DNA of 64,000 nucleotides. Origin: Flavobacteriales bacterium. Lineage in GTDB: Bacteria > Bacteroidota > Bacteroidia > UBA10329. How positions within the stretch are numbered: the stretch's first letter is position 1; every line of letters begins with the position of its first letter. Both the position numbers and the translations under genes were made by a program. The notes under the pieces are model-generated. The model was not told where the DNA came from, did no database searches, and saw only the letters and a program-made list of their open reading frames with translations. The DNA is taken from contig WGMW01000039.1 of NCBI GenBank assembly GCA_016124845.1, positions 1 to 64,000 on the forward strand, written 5' to 3'. Below are positions 34,225 through 42,981 of this stretch, piece after piece.

Positions 34225-37200
34225 TCAGTAACTATAAACTGAACCTTGCCCAGTTTTCCGTCTTTCTCTGCTACCAGGAAATAGGAACCCGGAGCAGCAT
34301 TGGGCAAACGCACGCGTTGGTTCTCCACCACGATCTGCTCACCGATAATCAGTTTTCCTACGCTGTTGAACACATGATAGCTCGTTCCCTTCTCCAATCC
34401 TGAAATGGTGAACGAACCATCGTTCGGGTTCGGGTACACATTCACATCAGTCAGCACTTCATCCACACTTGTAACGGTTGTGTTCAGAATTCCCACACCG
34501 AAGCCTGAGAATCCGGTATTGAAACTGGATGTGAACGTAACGTCCGAATTGAATGCGCCAACGGTGGCTGCGGCATTTCCGATGGAATAGGACGTGAAGT
34601 TGGCTGGGGTTACATCGCTGATGTGGTTGTTCGCCACTTTGATGATCTCGGCACTGTTCCGGCTATTTCCGGTGGCACTTTCCCAGGCTGCAACCTCCGC
34701 TTCCTTGTAATAGAGCGTGAGGTTGTATGTTCCGTTCGGGTTGTTGTTTTCAGGAACAATGGAGAACGTTTTGGAATGAAGAAAATCTGCCGTAGCGCTG
34801 GAATTGAATACGACTGCCGAAGGATTCGAACCATCACGGTCCACTTCCAAACTCACACAACCGTAATCCCACGAACTGGTGTTTTCGATGGAAGCCATCA
34901 CATTTCCGGTGGTGGGATCGTAGAAATAGACCGTTCCATTTGGGCCGAGTTTGGCATCATCACCATTGTTCGTATTCACGGCAGTTTGAATGTCGATGCT
35001 GGATTCTCCGGTCACTTCCACGTTATCCACCGTGCATCCATAGAGCCAACCACCGCCATCATTGTACTTCACGCGAAGCCGCACATCGCTTTGGCCTACG
35101 TATGCATTGAGCGAATACTGCTGCGTTACCCACGAACCGTCAACGACCGAGGCGACCAATGAACCCACAAGTGTATAAGTACCTTGGTTTACAGAAACGT
35201 AAAGTCCGGCTGTTTCGGTCACGTTCTGGTAGGTGTTCGATTCGAAGTACGTATCGAACGTTACCTGAGCGCTGTTCAGGTTGCTGAAATCCAAGGTTGG
35301 GAAATCAAGGTACACCGCGCTCATATTGCAATCACAGTTGTCATCGTTCACGTAAGCGTAGTTGGTAGTGTTGGATGATGGAATATCGTAAGCCTGCGAC
35401 TGTGCCTGCGTCTCATTTCCAACCTGCCAAGGCGTGTCGCCCGATGGGTTGGTGGTTGTAAATGTTCCCAAGCCACTCTCAAAATCCTCTGAAAGCAAAA
35501 CCTGTGTTCCTTGAATAGAAAGCGGATCCTGATCATCATCATTGATCGTAACCGTCACGCTCTGATTGATGCTTCCCTGCGTGGCGTTTCCATTGTTCGC
35601 GTTGAGCGAATAACCAAGAAGAATGGTCTCATCCCCTTCCACGTAATCGTCATTGTAAACACGTATGGTTACATCGTCCGTTAGGTTACCGCTGTTCAGC
35701 GTGAGATTGGTGGTTAGAAGGTCGTAATCAACACCTTGGGTGGCCGTACCACCGGTAACGTTTACGGTAATAGTTGCATTCTGCGAAGGAGCCGAAGCGA
35801 TGCTCATGGAGATGACCACATCCTGATAAGGCAAGCAACCGTTGGCCTGCGTGCCATCACCTTCGTTCACATTCTCATCCGAAACAGCGAACATGACCGA
35901 TGGCGAACAGTTTGGCAGATCGAACGCGGCCACACGTGTGCTCCACGCATTTCCAGTTCCGTAAGCTCCTGTAAACCAAAAGGTTTCGCCATTGGAAGGA
36001 TCCGTTCCCATTCCGTGATAGTCGCCCCAACGGTTTGAGTTGTTCGGTGAAGTTCCTGCAATGATGGTGGTTTCCGGCTCGGTCATGGAGTTGAGCGGAT
36101 CACAGGCCTTTCTTCCCGTGTAGCGCAACGAAGGATAAATTGAACTGCTGCTGACGCTGTACGCCAATCCGATGTTTCCAGAAGCGGAAATACCGATGGA
36201 GGCCATCCAACGACTTGCGGCATCGGGCGAGTATGTTCCTTGCTGATAGATGCTCCAAGAACCGGAAGTTCCGTTGGTCCTGCGCAACTCATACCAACGC
36301 ACGCCAGCGCGGTCGTTGCCGTTCACATCTGTTGCGTGGCAGCAAACAATAGACTCATGCGTACCGAAATTGCGGTAATGCACGCGGTTCATCAACACTT
36401 CGCGAAGCGGATCCAAGTTGGTGCTGGAACCGGGCTGATCGATACAGGAAAAAGACGTGTAACCGCACAGATCGGTGTCAAATGCCTGCGTGTTCAGCGT
36501 AGCTACCTGAGTCAAAGAAGTGTTGTTGGCGTTGTTCCAATCGATGTCGAACTCCCATATCTCCAATGCATCTGTTGCGGCTCCGCTCCAAGCATCATCG
36601 CGCATGCGCATAACCATGGCCGGAGTTCCGCTTGGTGGTGCTGTGCTGCCATCGAGGTTTACCGGTGCTGCCGATTGGAAACCGATGGTACCGAAGTTGG
36701 GAATGGTGAACCGCTGTGCTGTTCCGGATGAGCCGGAAAGCATCTGCGTTCTGTTCAGCGCATACACCGCAGATGGGCTTTCGTTGGTGGTCACGATATA
36801 GGCATCGTTCCAGATGGAATATTTCGGATAATCAGGAAAACTCTGAGCGTTGTAAGAGTAAGTGTACCAACTGCCCATCGGGTCGGCCGTGGTTGAAATG
36901 GCCACGTGCAGCACATTTCCGCTGCTTGCAAATTCGCTCATCAGCCAACGGTCGGCCAATCCGTCATAGATCACGATCGGATCTCCGGCTCCGCCACTGA
37001 ACCCCATGTAATTATCGAGGTAGGTGGCGTTCTGAAGCACCGTTCCAGTCTTGCTCCATATCTTGAAATAGGAACCTGAACCACCGTTGATCATCTGAAT
37101 AACGTGGTTGGGACCCACATCCACCACGGGGTCGGCCGGGCTGACGTTTGTGTTGCCAACACCTTCAAAATTGTACGATAACGACCGTCCGTTCTCCGGC

Positions 37201-37490
37201 CGTGGTCGCGCATAGCTCTGCTGCCATGCCGGGTCATCGCCATCTGGCTTTGCCAATGGGTTCACTTTCGGATTCAGGATCCAATCATCTTTCGGATGAT
37301 AACCGGGTTTCTCTGTCTTGGTGATCTCATTCACCGCATTCGGGTCTTCCACGTAATCGCGAAGCGGAACCGTTTCTCCGTGGAAGGTTACCGGGATCAT
37401 GGAAGGATTCCGTAGAATATTGTCTTTGTTCTGTGCATGGGCCAGCATGCCAATGGTCAGCATACTGATCAGGAAGTAGATCTTTTTCAT
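34221..37490 (-). CDS. Secreted surface protein with Calx-beta and choice-of-anchor domains and type A T9SS domain, 1089 aa
   Basis: ATG 37490 gives a signal peptide ending MLAHAQ; the frame extends 15 codons upstream without one. The first 530 residues look like a beta-propeller-like secreted domain (VDVGPNHVIQMINGG, DYPKYSIWNDAYIVTTNE, RWGDYHGMGTDP). A Calx-beta repeat follows (VSDENVNEGDGTQANGC ... DDYVEGDETILL ... VTINDDD, about 535-650). Then comes a jelly-roll choice-of-anchor-type domain (LSEDFESGLGTF), a further beta domain and the type A sorting domain (VNVYPNPNDGSFTISGLEKG to the end). Extracellular; probably binding or enzymatic on surfaces. It ends at the palindrome at 34164. Confidence 0.88.
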   Translation of the reverse strand: MKKIYFLISMLTIGMLAHAQNKDNILRNPSMIPVTFHGETVPLRDYVEDPNAVNEITKTEKPGYHPKDDWILNPKVNPLAKPDGDDPAWQQSYARPRPENGRSLSYNFEGVGNTNVSPADPVVDVGPNHVIQMINGGSGSYFKIWSKTGTVLQNATYLDNYMGFSGGAGDPIVIYDGLADRWLMSEFASSGNVLHVAISTTADPMGSWYTYSYNAQSFPDYPKYSIWNDAYIVTTNESPSAVYALNRTQMLSGSSGTAQRFTIPNFGTIGFQSAAPVNLDGSTAPPSGTPAMVMRMRDDAWSGAATDALEIWEFDIDWNNANNTSLTQVATLNTQAFDTDLCGYTSFSCIDQPGSSTNLDPLREVLMNRVHYRNFGTHESIVCCHATDVNGNDRAGVRWYELRRTNGTSGSWSIYQQGTYSPDAASRWMASIGISASGNIGLAYSVSSSSIYPSLRYTGRKACDPLNSMTEPETTIIAGTSPNNSNRWGDYHGMGTDPSNGETFWFTGAYGTGNAWSTRVAAFDLPNCSPSVMFAVSDENVNEGDGTQANGCLPYQDVVISMSIASAPSQNATITVNVTGGTATQGVDYDLLTTNLTLNSGNLTDDVTIRVYNDDYVEGDETILLGYSLNANNGNATQGSINQSVTVTINDDDQDPLSIQGTQVLLSEDFESGLGTFTTTNPSGDTPWQVGNETQAQSQAYDIPSSNTTNYAYVNDDNCDCNMSAVYLDFPTLDFSNLNSAQVTFDTYFESNTYQNVTETAGLYVSVNQGTYTLVGSLVASVVDGSWVTQQYSLNAYVGQSDVRLRVKYNDGGGWLYGCTVDNVEVTGESSIDIQTAVNTNNGDDAKLGPNGTVYFYDPTTGNVMASIENTSSWDYGCVSLEVDRDGSNPSAVVFNSSATADFLHSKTFSIVPENNNPNGTYNLTLYYKEAEVAAWESATGNSRNSAEIIKVANNHISDVTPANFTSYSIGNAAATVGAFNSDVTFTSSFNTGFSGFGVGILNTTVTSVDEVLTDVNVYPNPNDGSFTISGLEKGTSYHVFNSVGKLIIGEQIVVENQRVRLPNAAPGSYFLVAEKDGKLGKVQFIVTD

Positions 37491-37612
37491 TTGACTGGGT
37501 CTTGTTCGGAAACGTTGCGAAACTAAGTGTATCACGCAACCCTGAACGTAAACTATCGGTCAATTGTTGAAATCTTATTTGGCATACCGAATATGCTGAT
37601 CGGGTTGAAGAA

Positions 37613-37933
37613 CTACCCCATTCCATATTCGCGCTCCACTTTGGCAATCCGAACACGGTAACCTTCATACCATTTCTGTTTTCCCAGTTGCTTGGCGCGA
37701 ATATGTTTCTGGTACTTGGCCCATTCCTGAACGTCTTCCATGCTTCGCCAGTATAGAACCGCAACGCCATAACCGCTGGCATCACGCAAGGTTTCCGCGC
37801 CATAATAACCCTCCAATTTCTGAGCTTCCGCATACAACTCATCATTCAGTTCCGAATAGCCATCGTCCAACGTTGTCCGCTGCGAGGTAAAAATGACCGT
37901 GTAATAAGGAGGTTTGGGAGTTTTGGTGAACAT
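37613..37933 (-). CDS. Antibiotic-biosynthesis-monooxygenase-like (ABM fold) protein, 106 aa
   Basis: ATG 37933 opens MFTKTPKPPYYTVIFTSQRT, a ferredoxin-like ABM/dimeric alpha-beta barrel protein: strand, helix (ELNDELYAEAQKLEGYYG), then GYGVAVLYWRSMEDVQEWAKY with the family's W-S-x4-(A/Q)xW-type motif. Such small proteins are usually haem-independent monooxygenases or enzymes of unknown substrate, cytoplasmic. A near-identical second copy (38792-39124) is damaged at its C-terminus. This copy ends KVEREYGMG and looks intact. The longer upstream frame is ignored because the paralogue starts at the same place. Confidence 0.8.
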   Translation of the reverse strand: MFTKTPKPPYYTVIFTSQRTTLDDGYSELNDELYAEAQKLEGYYGAETLRDASGYGVAVLYWRSMEDVQEWAKYQKHIRAKQLGKQKWYEGYRVRIAKVEREYGMG

Positions 37934-38134
37934 GGGACCGAGAGGCAATAAATGAATGACCGGGACAAATCGGTGATAAAGAAATGAGAAAAGAGCCAAA
38001 TAAGCTATCGTAAGACAAAGGACAGTAATCGTCCCGCTCAACACTTACTGACAATAATCATGCTATAGATCGAATTCCTGTCAGTATTTCAAATCGATGA
38101 AGCTCTTCTCTTTGAGTAACCATAATCCAACCCC

Positions 38135-38683
38135 ATGAAATTGCAAGAATATCTTCCAATGCTGCTGATTTCCATTACAATTTCCAGTTGTAATGGCTGT
38201 GGCGATCCGCAGTCGGCATGTGAATGCGAAAACGAAAAGCACATCGAGGGATATGCAACACTCGGGCCGGCAAATCAAACTGCCGTTCTCAGCACATACG
38301 ATACTGATGGTGGATTCACTGCAGATGGTGGGTGTCACGCCAACATGATCATCTCTTACCATTGGTCAGATTCTGCACGGGCAGCGTCAGAGGAAATGCC
38401 ATGTCTGAACTATTCGTTCGAAACGGTCAACGGATATTTTCCTATTGGGTCTGAAAGTCTGACGAAAGAATGGGATTCTTATCACGGTTATTATCATTGG
38501 GGCGTTAACATCAATGAAGCTTCGGACTTTTCAAACCCTGAGGCAATCTTGTACAAGATCGTATGCACATACAACTCATCATGTCAACCACCGGGTGATA
38601 TTGAACTTCATGCCGAAATGTTCTATAAGGTGTACAACGAAGCGCAATACGAACGCGAGGAAAAAGACCCGTGTGCCAATTAA
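38135..38683 (+). CDS. Cysteine-containing lipoprotein, 182 aa
   Basis: The signal sequence ends in ISSC (lipobox, Cys19) and is followed by a Cys-rich start (CNGCGDPQSACECE). The rest has about 160 residues with DTDGGFTADGGCHANMI and many Trp/Tyr, with paired Cys later (IVCTYNSSCQPP), suggesting disulfides outside the cytoplasm. No known family is recognised. It lies alone between the ABM gene and a lipoprotein relic. Confidence 0.65.
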   Translation: MKLQEYLPMLLISITISSCNGCGDPQSACECENEKHIEGYATLGPANQTAVLSTYDTDGGFTADGGCHANMIISYHWSDSARAASEEMPCLNYSFETVNGYFPIGSESLTKEWDSYHGYYHWGVNINEASDFSNPEAILYKIVCTYNSSCQPPGDIELHAEMFYKVYNEAQYEREEKDPCAN

Positions 38684-38700
38684 GTTAGCATCTTGGCGCA

Positions 38701-38841
38701 ATGAAGGGTCGCTTATGTGATCGGTGGCTTTGGCTCAGTGCCATTATCTATTCAGGCGTTATCATATTGCTGAACGGCTGCGTGGTTTCGCCTACTTCGC
38801 CAATGGTGTCGTATGGAGGACCGCAGCCGCTAGGCAAATAC
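38701..38841 (+). pseudogene. Truncated N-terminal relic of the outer-membrane lipoprotein gene at 39197
   Basis: ATG 38701 begins MKGRLCDRWLW, then a lipobox LLNGC and VVSPTSPMVSYGGPQPLGKY. The last part matches VVAPPSSMVSFGGPQPIGKY of the intact gene at 39197. Immediately after GKY (about 38841) homology stops and the reverse complement of the ABM gene 3' end begins. The downstream frame is therefore not coding sense. This is a broken copy, fused tail-to-tail with the second ABM copy. Confidence 0.8.
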
Positions 38842-39124
38842 GAACACGGTAACCTTCGTACCATTTCTCTTTGCCCAGTTGCTTGGCGCGAATATGTTTC
38901 TGGTACTTGGCCCACTCTTGAATGTCCTCCAATGTTTTCCAATAAAGCACGGCAACGCCAAAGCCGTTCTCATCGCGCAGCGTTTCAGCTCCGATGTAAC
39001 CATCCAGTTGCTGGGCTTCTGCGTACAGCTCATCGTTCAGCTCTGTGTAGCCTTCATCAACAGCGGTTCGCTTTGATGTGAAAATGACCGTGTAATACGG
39101 AGGTTTTGGTGTATCTGTGAACAT
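38792..39124 (-). CDS. Second ABM-like protein, C-terminus replaced by read-through, 110 aa
   Basis: MFTDTPKPPYYTVIF through EGYRVRI matches the copy at 37613-37933 nearly residue for residue. The normal last ten residues (AKVEREYGMG) are missing, replaced by CLAAAVLHTTPLAK, read on the antisense of the truncated lipoprotein relic. The switch lies at about 38839-38842. Most of the ABM fold is present, so the product may still work, but it is a rearranged copy. Coordinates give the full open frame including the foreign tail. Confidence 0.75.
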   Translation of the reverse strand: MFTDTPKPPYYTVIFTSKRTAVDEGYTELNDELYAEAQQLDGYIGAETLRDENGFGVAVLYWKTLEDIQEWAKYQKHIRAKQLGKEKWYEGYRVRICLAAAVLHTTPLAK

Positions 39125-39196
39125 ACGCGTTTGTGCTGGCCGATGAAATTACAAAGACCACGAGTGAAATAGGTTGGAATTCTGCAATTTCGGGGC

Positions 39197-39889
39197 ATGA
39201 AAAACAGGGTTGTCTGGATTTTCATTGCCATCACGGTAATGTTGACACAAAGCTGTGTGGTGGCTCCTCCTTCGTCCATGGTCTCATTCGGTGGGCCACA
39301 ACCTATCGGGAAATATGTACCTGAACTGACCGCAGCCTCTGGCGCGGGATTGAGCATTTCGGATAAGGCACGAGGAAGCGAAATGGCTTGGTTCAGCCGT
39401 TTCCGTTTCGGTGTGAGCGATAAAATGGACATCGGTGCCGAGGCACTTGGGTTCCGCTACAACAATAACCTGAACCTGACCGGAAAAGCATCTGTCAGAT
39501 ACAGTTTTAAACCTTGGTTGCGGGCAGATATCGGTGGCGGAATGGGCGACAACTCCTACGGACGAAGTGTGAACGGTGATGTCGGTCTTACAATCGGTTC
39601 GGCAAGAGATGACCGCACGTGGAATCCTTACGGAACGCTGCGTTACGGTTTTGCCTACGGTCTTCAAGGCACAGGACTGAAACCAGCCATCGAAAACATG
39701 AAACTTGGCCGTTTGGTGAACTCCCACACCATCATGCTGAACATCGGGGCGCAGGCCAAGTTGGTGCCTTACGTCTATTTCCTGGCCGAAGCTGGATTCG
39801 GAGAATTTTTCCCCATCGGGCAACCGAGCGGTACCATCATTTATCTCTCTGGAGGATTCTCTTTCCGCTTGCCGCGGAAGAAGGATTGA
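39197..39889 (+). CDS. Outer-membrane beta-barrel-like lipoprotein, 230 aa
   Basis: A signal peptide with LTQSC (lipobox) is followed by VVAPPSSMVSFGGPQPIGKY and a body of alternating strands with glycine/aromatic turns (MDIGAEALGFRYNNNLNLTG, LRADIGGGMGDNSYG, PSGTIIYLSGGFSFRLPRKK). The final strand ends in F-x-F-x-L. It looks like an 8-10-strand porin-like or surface barrel, a common type in Bacteroidetes with no fixed function. It ends 7 bases before a 16-bp palindromic terminator. A truncated copy lies at 38701. Confidence 0.75.
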   Translation: MKNRVVWIFIAITVMLTQSCVVAPPSSMVSFGGPQPIGKYVPELTAASGAGLSISDKARGSEMAWFSRFRFGVSDKMDIGAEALGFRYNNNLNLTGKASVRYSFKPWLRADIGGGMGDNSYGRSVNGDVGLTIGSARDDRTWNPYGTLRYGFAYGLQGTGLKPAIENMKLGRLVNSHTIMLNIGAQAKLVPYVYFLAEAGFGEFFPIGQPSGTIIYLSGGFSFRLPRKKD

Positions 39890-39896
39890 CATTATA

Positions 39897-39929
39897 AGAG
39901 TCGTCAACTTTTCAAAAGTTGACGACTCT
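39897..39929. terminator. Bidirectional terminator-like palindrome, copy 3 of the GTCGTCAACTTT family
   Basis: AGAGTCGTCAACTTTT (39897-39912) and AAAAGTTGACGACTCT (39914-39929) are perfect 16-bp arms around a single base. It lies between convergent genes, 7 bases after one stop and 4 before the other, like copy 1 at 9892. Confidence 0.7.
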
Positions 39930-39933
39930 GCAA

Positions 39934-41973
39934 TTACTGCTCCTTATTCTTCACCATCGTGAGAATCGTTGCAATCGCACAGGTTTCGTTTTCTTGGTCG
40001 TAAACTTCAACCTGCCATTTCACAATTCCTTTTCGGATGTCCTCTTCATCCCGCTTTTCCTGCTGGATCTTCTCCTTGCAAGTGAGACGCACACCGATGG
40101 TCATTCCCGGATAGACGGGTTTGGTGAAACGCGCTTCGTCAATGCCATAGTTCAGCAACACAGGGCATTTTCTGTTCTCCACAAACATACCAGCGGCCTT
40201 GCTCAAAATCCAATATCCGTGCGCCACGCGTCCTTCGAAAAGCGTTCCGTCCAATGAAGTGACATCTGTGTGCGCGTAGAAGTGGTCACCACTTACATTG
40301 GCGAAGTTGATGATGTCGGCTTCTGTTACAGTGTGCTTGTGCGTGACCAGCGTCTCGCCTATTTCCACTTCTTCAAAATGCTTCATGAATGGATTGAGTA
40401 GCACTTCCTTCTGCTTGGCTCCTTGCTGATAGACATTGGTAATGGCCGTGATCATGGTCGGAGTTCCTTGAATAGCGGTTCGCTGCATGTAATGCAACAC
40501 GCCACGCTTTCCTCCCATCTCTTCTCCTCCACCCGCTCGTCCGGGGCCGCCATGCACCAACAATGGCATGGGCGAACCATGACCTGTGCTTTCCTTGGCG
40601 CATTCGGCATTCAGCACAAGAATCCGTCCGTGGTATGAGGCAGCACCAAGCACGAAATCGCGGGCAGTTTTCTCATTATTTGTCACAATGGAACAGCAAA
40701 GCGAACCCAAACCAAGTTTCGACATGGCAATGGCATCATCCAAGTTCTTGTAAGGAAGAATGGTGCTGACAGGTCCGAAGGCTTCGATGTTGTGTACCGC
40801 CTTGGCATTGAATGGGTCATCGTTCCGCATCAGAATCGGTGACATGAACGCTCCTTTGGAACCGTCTGCTCCAAGTGCTTCCACTTGATCGAGATTTCCG
40901 AACACAAGCTGATTTTCTGCCAGCAGTTTCTCCACCTGCTCTTTCACTTCGCGCATCTGATCCTGCCCTGCCAATGCGCCCATGCGAACGCCTTCTGCCG
41001 TTGGCGAACCGATGGTTGTCTTCTGAAGTTTTTCTCCAACAGCTATCTGCACATCTTCCACCAGCTTCTCTGGCACCATGATTCTGCGGATGGCCGTACA
41101 CTTCTGGCCACATTTCACGGTAATTTCCTTGACCACCTCCTTCACGAAAATGTCAAACTCAGGCGTTCCCGGAACCGCATCTTCTCCCAGAATGGAAGAG
41201 TTCAAACTGTCTGCTTCCATGTTGAATGGTACAGCATTTTCGATGATGGAAGGTTTGGATTTCAGCATTCTTCCCGTGGATGCAGAACCTGTGAATGTCA
41301 CCACATCCTGACTGCCCACATGATCGAGCAGATCACCAGCCGAGCCGCAGATCAGCTGCAACGCTCCTTCGGGAAGAATTCCTGAAGCAACGATGTCTTT
41401 GACCATGGTTTCCGTTAGAAACGATGTAACCGTTGCTGGTTTCACAATGGCCGGAACGCCCGCCAACCAGTTCACGGCCACCTTTTCCAACATTCCCCAA
41501 ATAGGAAAATTGTAAGCGTTGATATGAACCGCAATTCCTTCTTTCGGCACCATGATGTGATGCCCAATGAAAGTTCCGCCTTTACTCATGGGCGCATATT
41601 CGCCATCCACGTAATAGGATTCGTCTCCGAACTGCCTGCGCAGACTGGCGTTGGCGAACAGGTTACCGATTCCGCCCTCAATATCAATCCAAGAATCGAT
41701 GCGCGTGGCACCGGTCTTGTAACTCACTTCGTAGTACTTCTCCTTTCTCTCCAGAAGATACATGGCAAGCGCTTTCAACATCAATCCACGCTCTTGGAAG
41801 GTCATTTTCCGTAATGCACTTCCCTTCTCTCTTCCGTATTGCAAGGCTTGATCGAAATCCAACCCTTTGGTTGTGGCCGTTGCCACCATTTCTCCCGTTA
41901 TGGAGTTGAAAAGCGGACTTCCTTCGCCATCTCCCTCTATCCAATCTCCTGCTATGTAGTTCTGAAGTTTCAT
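39934..41973 (-). CDS. paaZ: PaaZ: bifunctional aldehyde dehydrogenase / enoyl-CoA hydratase, 679 aa
   Basis: The N-terminal 510 residues are an aldehyde dehydrogenase: FPIWGMLEKVAVNWLAGVPAIVKPA, TFTGSASTGRML, NMEADSLN with the general-base Glu, and GQKCTAIRR with the catalytic Cys. The C-terminal domain (about 535-679) is a MaoC/R-hydratase hot dog with INFANVSGDHFYAHTD. This domain order is specific to PaaZ, which opens the oxepin-CoA ring and oxidises the aldehyde in phenylacetate degradation. The rest of the paa cluster is not here. ATG 41973 gives MKLQNYIAGDWIEG; a second ATG lies one codon upstream. Confidence 0.92.
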   Translation of the reverse strand: MKLQNYIAGDWIEGDGEGSPLFNSITGEMVATATTKGLDFDQALQYGREKGSALRKMTFQERGLMLKALAMYLLERKEKYYEVSYKTGATRIDSWIDIEGGIGNLFANASLRRQFGDESYYVDGEYAPMSKGGTFIGHHIMVPKEGIAVHINAYNFPIWGMLEKVAVNWLAGVPAIVKPATVTSFLTETMVKDIVASGILPEGALQLICGSAGDLLDHVGSQDVVTFTGSASTGRMLKSKPSIIENAVPFNMEADSLNSSILGEDAVPGTPEFDIFVKEVVKEITVKCGQKCTAIRRIMVPEKLVEDVQIAVGEKLQKTTIGSPTAEGVRMGALAGQDQMREVKEQVEKLLAENQLVFGNLDQVEALGADGSKGAFMSPILMRNDDPFNAKAVHNIEAFGPVSTILPYKNLDDAIAMSKLGLGSLCCSIVTNNEKTARDFVLGAASYHGRILVLNAECAKESTGHGSPMPLLVHGGPGRAGGGEEMGGKRGVLHYMQRTAIQGTPTMITAITNVYQQGAKQKEVLLNPFMKHFEEVEIGETLVTHKHTVTEADIINFANVSGDHFYAHTDVTSLDGTLFEGRVAHGYWILSKAAGMFVENRKCPVLLNYGIDEARFTKPVYPGMTIGVRLTCKEKIQQEKRDEEDIRKGIVKWQVEVYDQENETCAIATILTMVKNKEQ

Positions 41974-42004
41974 CATCAAAATGTTTGACCGTAAATATTG
42001 TAAA

Positions 42005-42042
42005 ACTAAACCACTATGGACTGTAGTACATAGTGGTTTAGT
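42005..42042. repeat. 14-bp inverted repeat at the end of the transposase relic
   Basis: ACTAAACCACTATG (42005-42018) and CATAGTGGTTTAGT (42029-42042) are perfect arms with a 10-base loop. It lies at the 3' side of the IS-like relic, just upstream of paaZ. It may be a terminator or part of an element end. Confidence 0.55.
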
Positions 42043-42370
42043 GATTGGTTGATTGATGTTGTTCTATCTGAATAGTTTAGATAATGTTTCGAGGAATACT
42101 GTAGTCCTTTGTCTGAGTGATGTATCATCGGCAAAGCTGTTCTTCTTTCTGTGACAACCATCTTCACGGAAACAACCACGTTGTCAGAACATGTGTCATC
42201 GCATAAGTTGTGTCCTATTGTCCTTCTACTGCACGCATTGGTCACCATTCCAGAGATAATAGGTGCATTCCATTCTTTTTATATATGTGTTCGCTGACCA
42301 GCACCTGTTCTGCTCTTGTCACATCGGTGTTCTCAAGCAGGTTCGGATACTTGCTTCTTGTAGCAGGTGG
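42043..42370 (-). pseudogene. IS3-family transposase relic (rve/DDE domain, frameshifted)
   Basis: Two minus-strand pieces in different frames read on as one IS3-type OrfB. The first (42370-42245) has NLLENTDVTRAEQVLVSEHIYK...GMHLLSLE, the WVSDITYI.....YLSL region. The second (42248-42043) has VTNACSRRTIGHNLCDD...PMIHHSDKGLQYSSKHYLNYS, the usual TDAYSRKIVGYNLSDD...IHHSDRGxQY region. A frameshift joins them near 42246. The first catalytic Asp (TDA) has become Asn (TNA). The element is dead and truncated at both ends. Confidence 0.75.
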
Positions 42371-42438
42371 TTCTCGTATAATTCTTCTTGGGGCAGATTG
42401 TGCCTTTTGGACTTGCAACAAAAAAAATGGACGGCAGG

Positions 42439-42870
42439 TTAAGATAGGCTGCAAGTTTTCGGGTTTGAATTTGATTTAAATATTCCGTTGGCATCATGTA
42501 GTTCAGTGTTGAGTGCGGCCAGGCGGCTCTCGCTCGAGAGTTTCAGCCCAGAGGGGATGGCGGCATTCATCGCATCGCCCACATGGCAGAGGTAATACTC
42601 GGCCATCCAGCTCCAGAAGGCCATCTGGCCGGACAGCACCACGGGCGCATCGTCCAGCAGGTCTTCGAGGTATTTGGCCTGATAGTGCTGCGGGGGCGTG
42701 TGGTGCACCTCGCTGATGATGCCCGTGTAGAGTTTTCTGCGGCCGAACTGCACCACTACGCGCTTGCCCATGGCCACGTATTCCTCCATGCTGCGCGGCA
42801 CGCGATAGGTGAACGTGCCGGCCAAGGGCAACGGCAATATCACTTCCACAAACACGGCAAGGGCGCTCAT
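42439..42870 (-). pseudogene. priA: Truncated priA (primosomal helicase N', N-terminal 3'-DNA-binding domain only)
   Basis: Residues 1-121 match the PriA N-terminal domain: VFVEVILPLPLAGTFTYRVP, VAMGKRVVVQFGRRKLYTGII, and SWMAEYYLCHVGDAMNAAIPSGLKL. A full PriA has about 800 residues. After about residue 121 (near 42505) the frame leaves PriA and stops in unrelated AT-rich sequence leading into the IS3 relic. The piece is distinctly GC-richer than its surroundings. Either the gene was cut by the element, or this is a stray copy, or a misassembly. The helicase part is nowhere in the window. Confidence 0.72.
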
Positions 42871-42936
42871 GCGGCCAAGGTAAGGGAATGCAGCATTAGG
42901 AATGAAGAATTATGGGGGAAGAATTGCGCTGCCAAC

Positions 42937-42973
42937 GGATAGGATGAATGCGTGGAGTTTGGTATGTTCATGG
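42937..42973 (+). repeat. Repeated leader motif, copy 1
   Basis: GGATAGGATGAATGCGTGGAGTTTGGTATGTTC precedes the YD-repeat gene. Near-identical copies precede the genes at 44061 and 45123. Conserved core: ATAGGATGA, then GGAGTTTGGTA and TTC. Confidence 0.6.
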
Positions 42974-42981
42974 TTAGAAAC

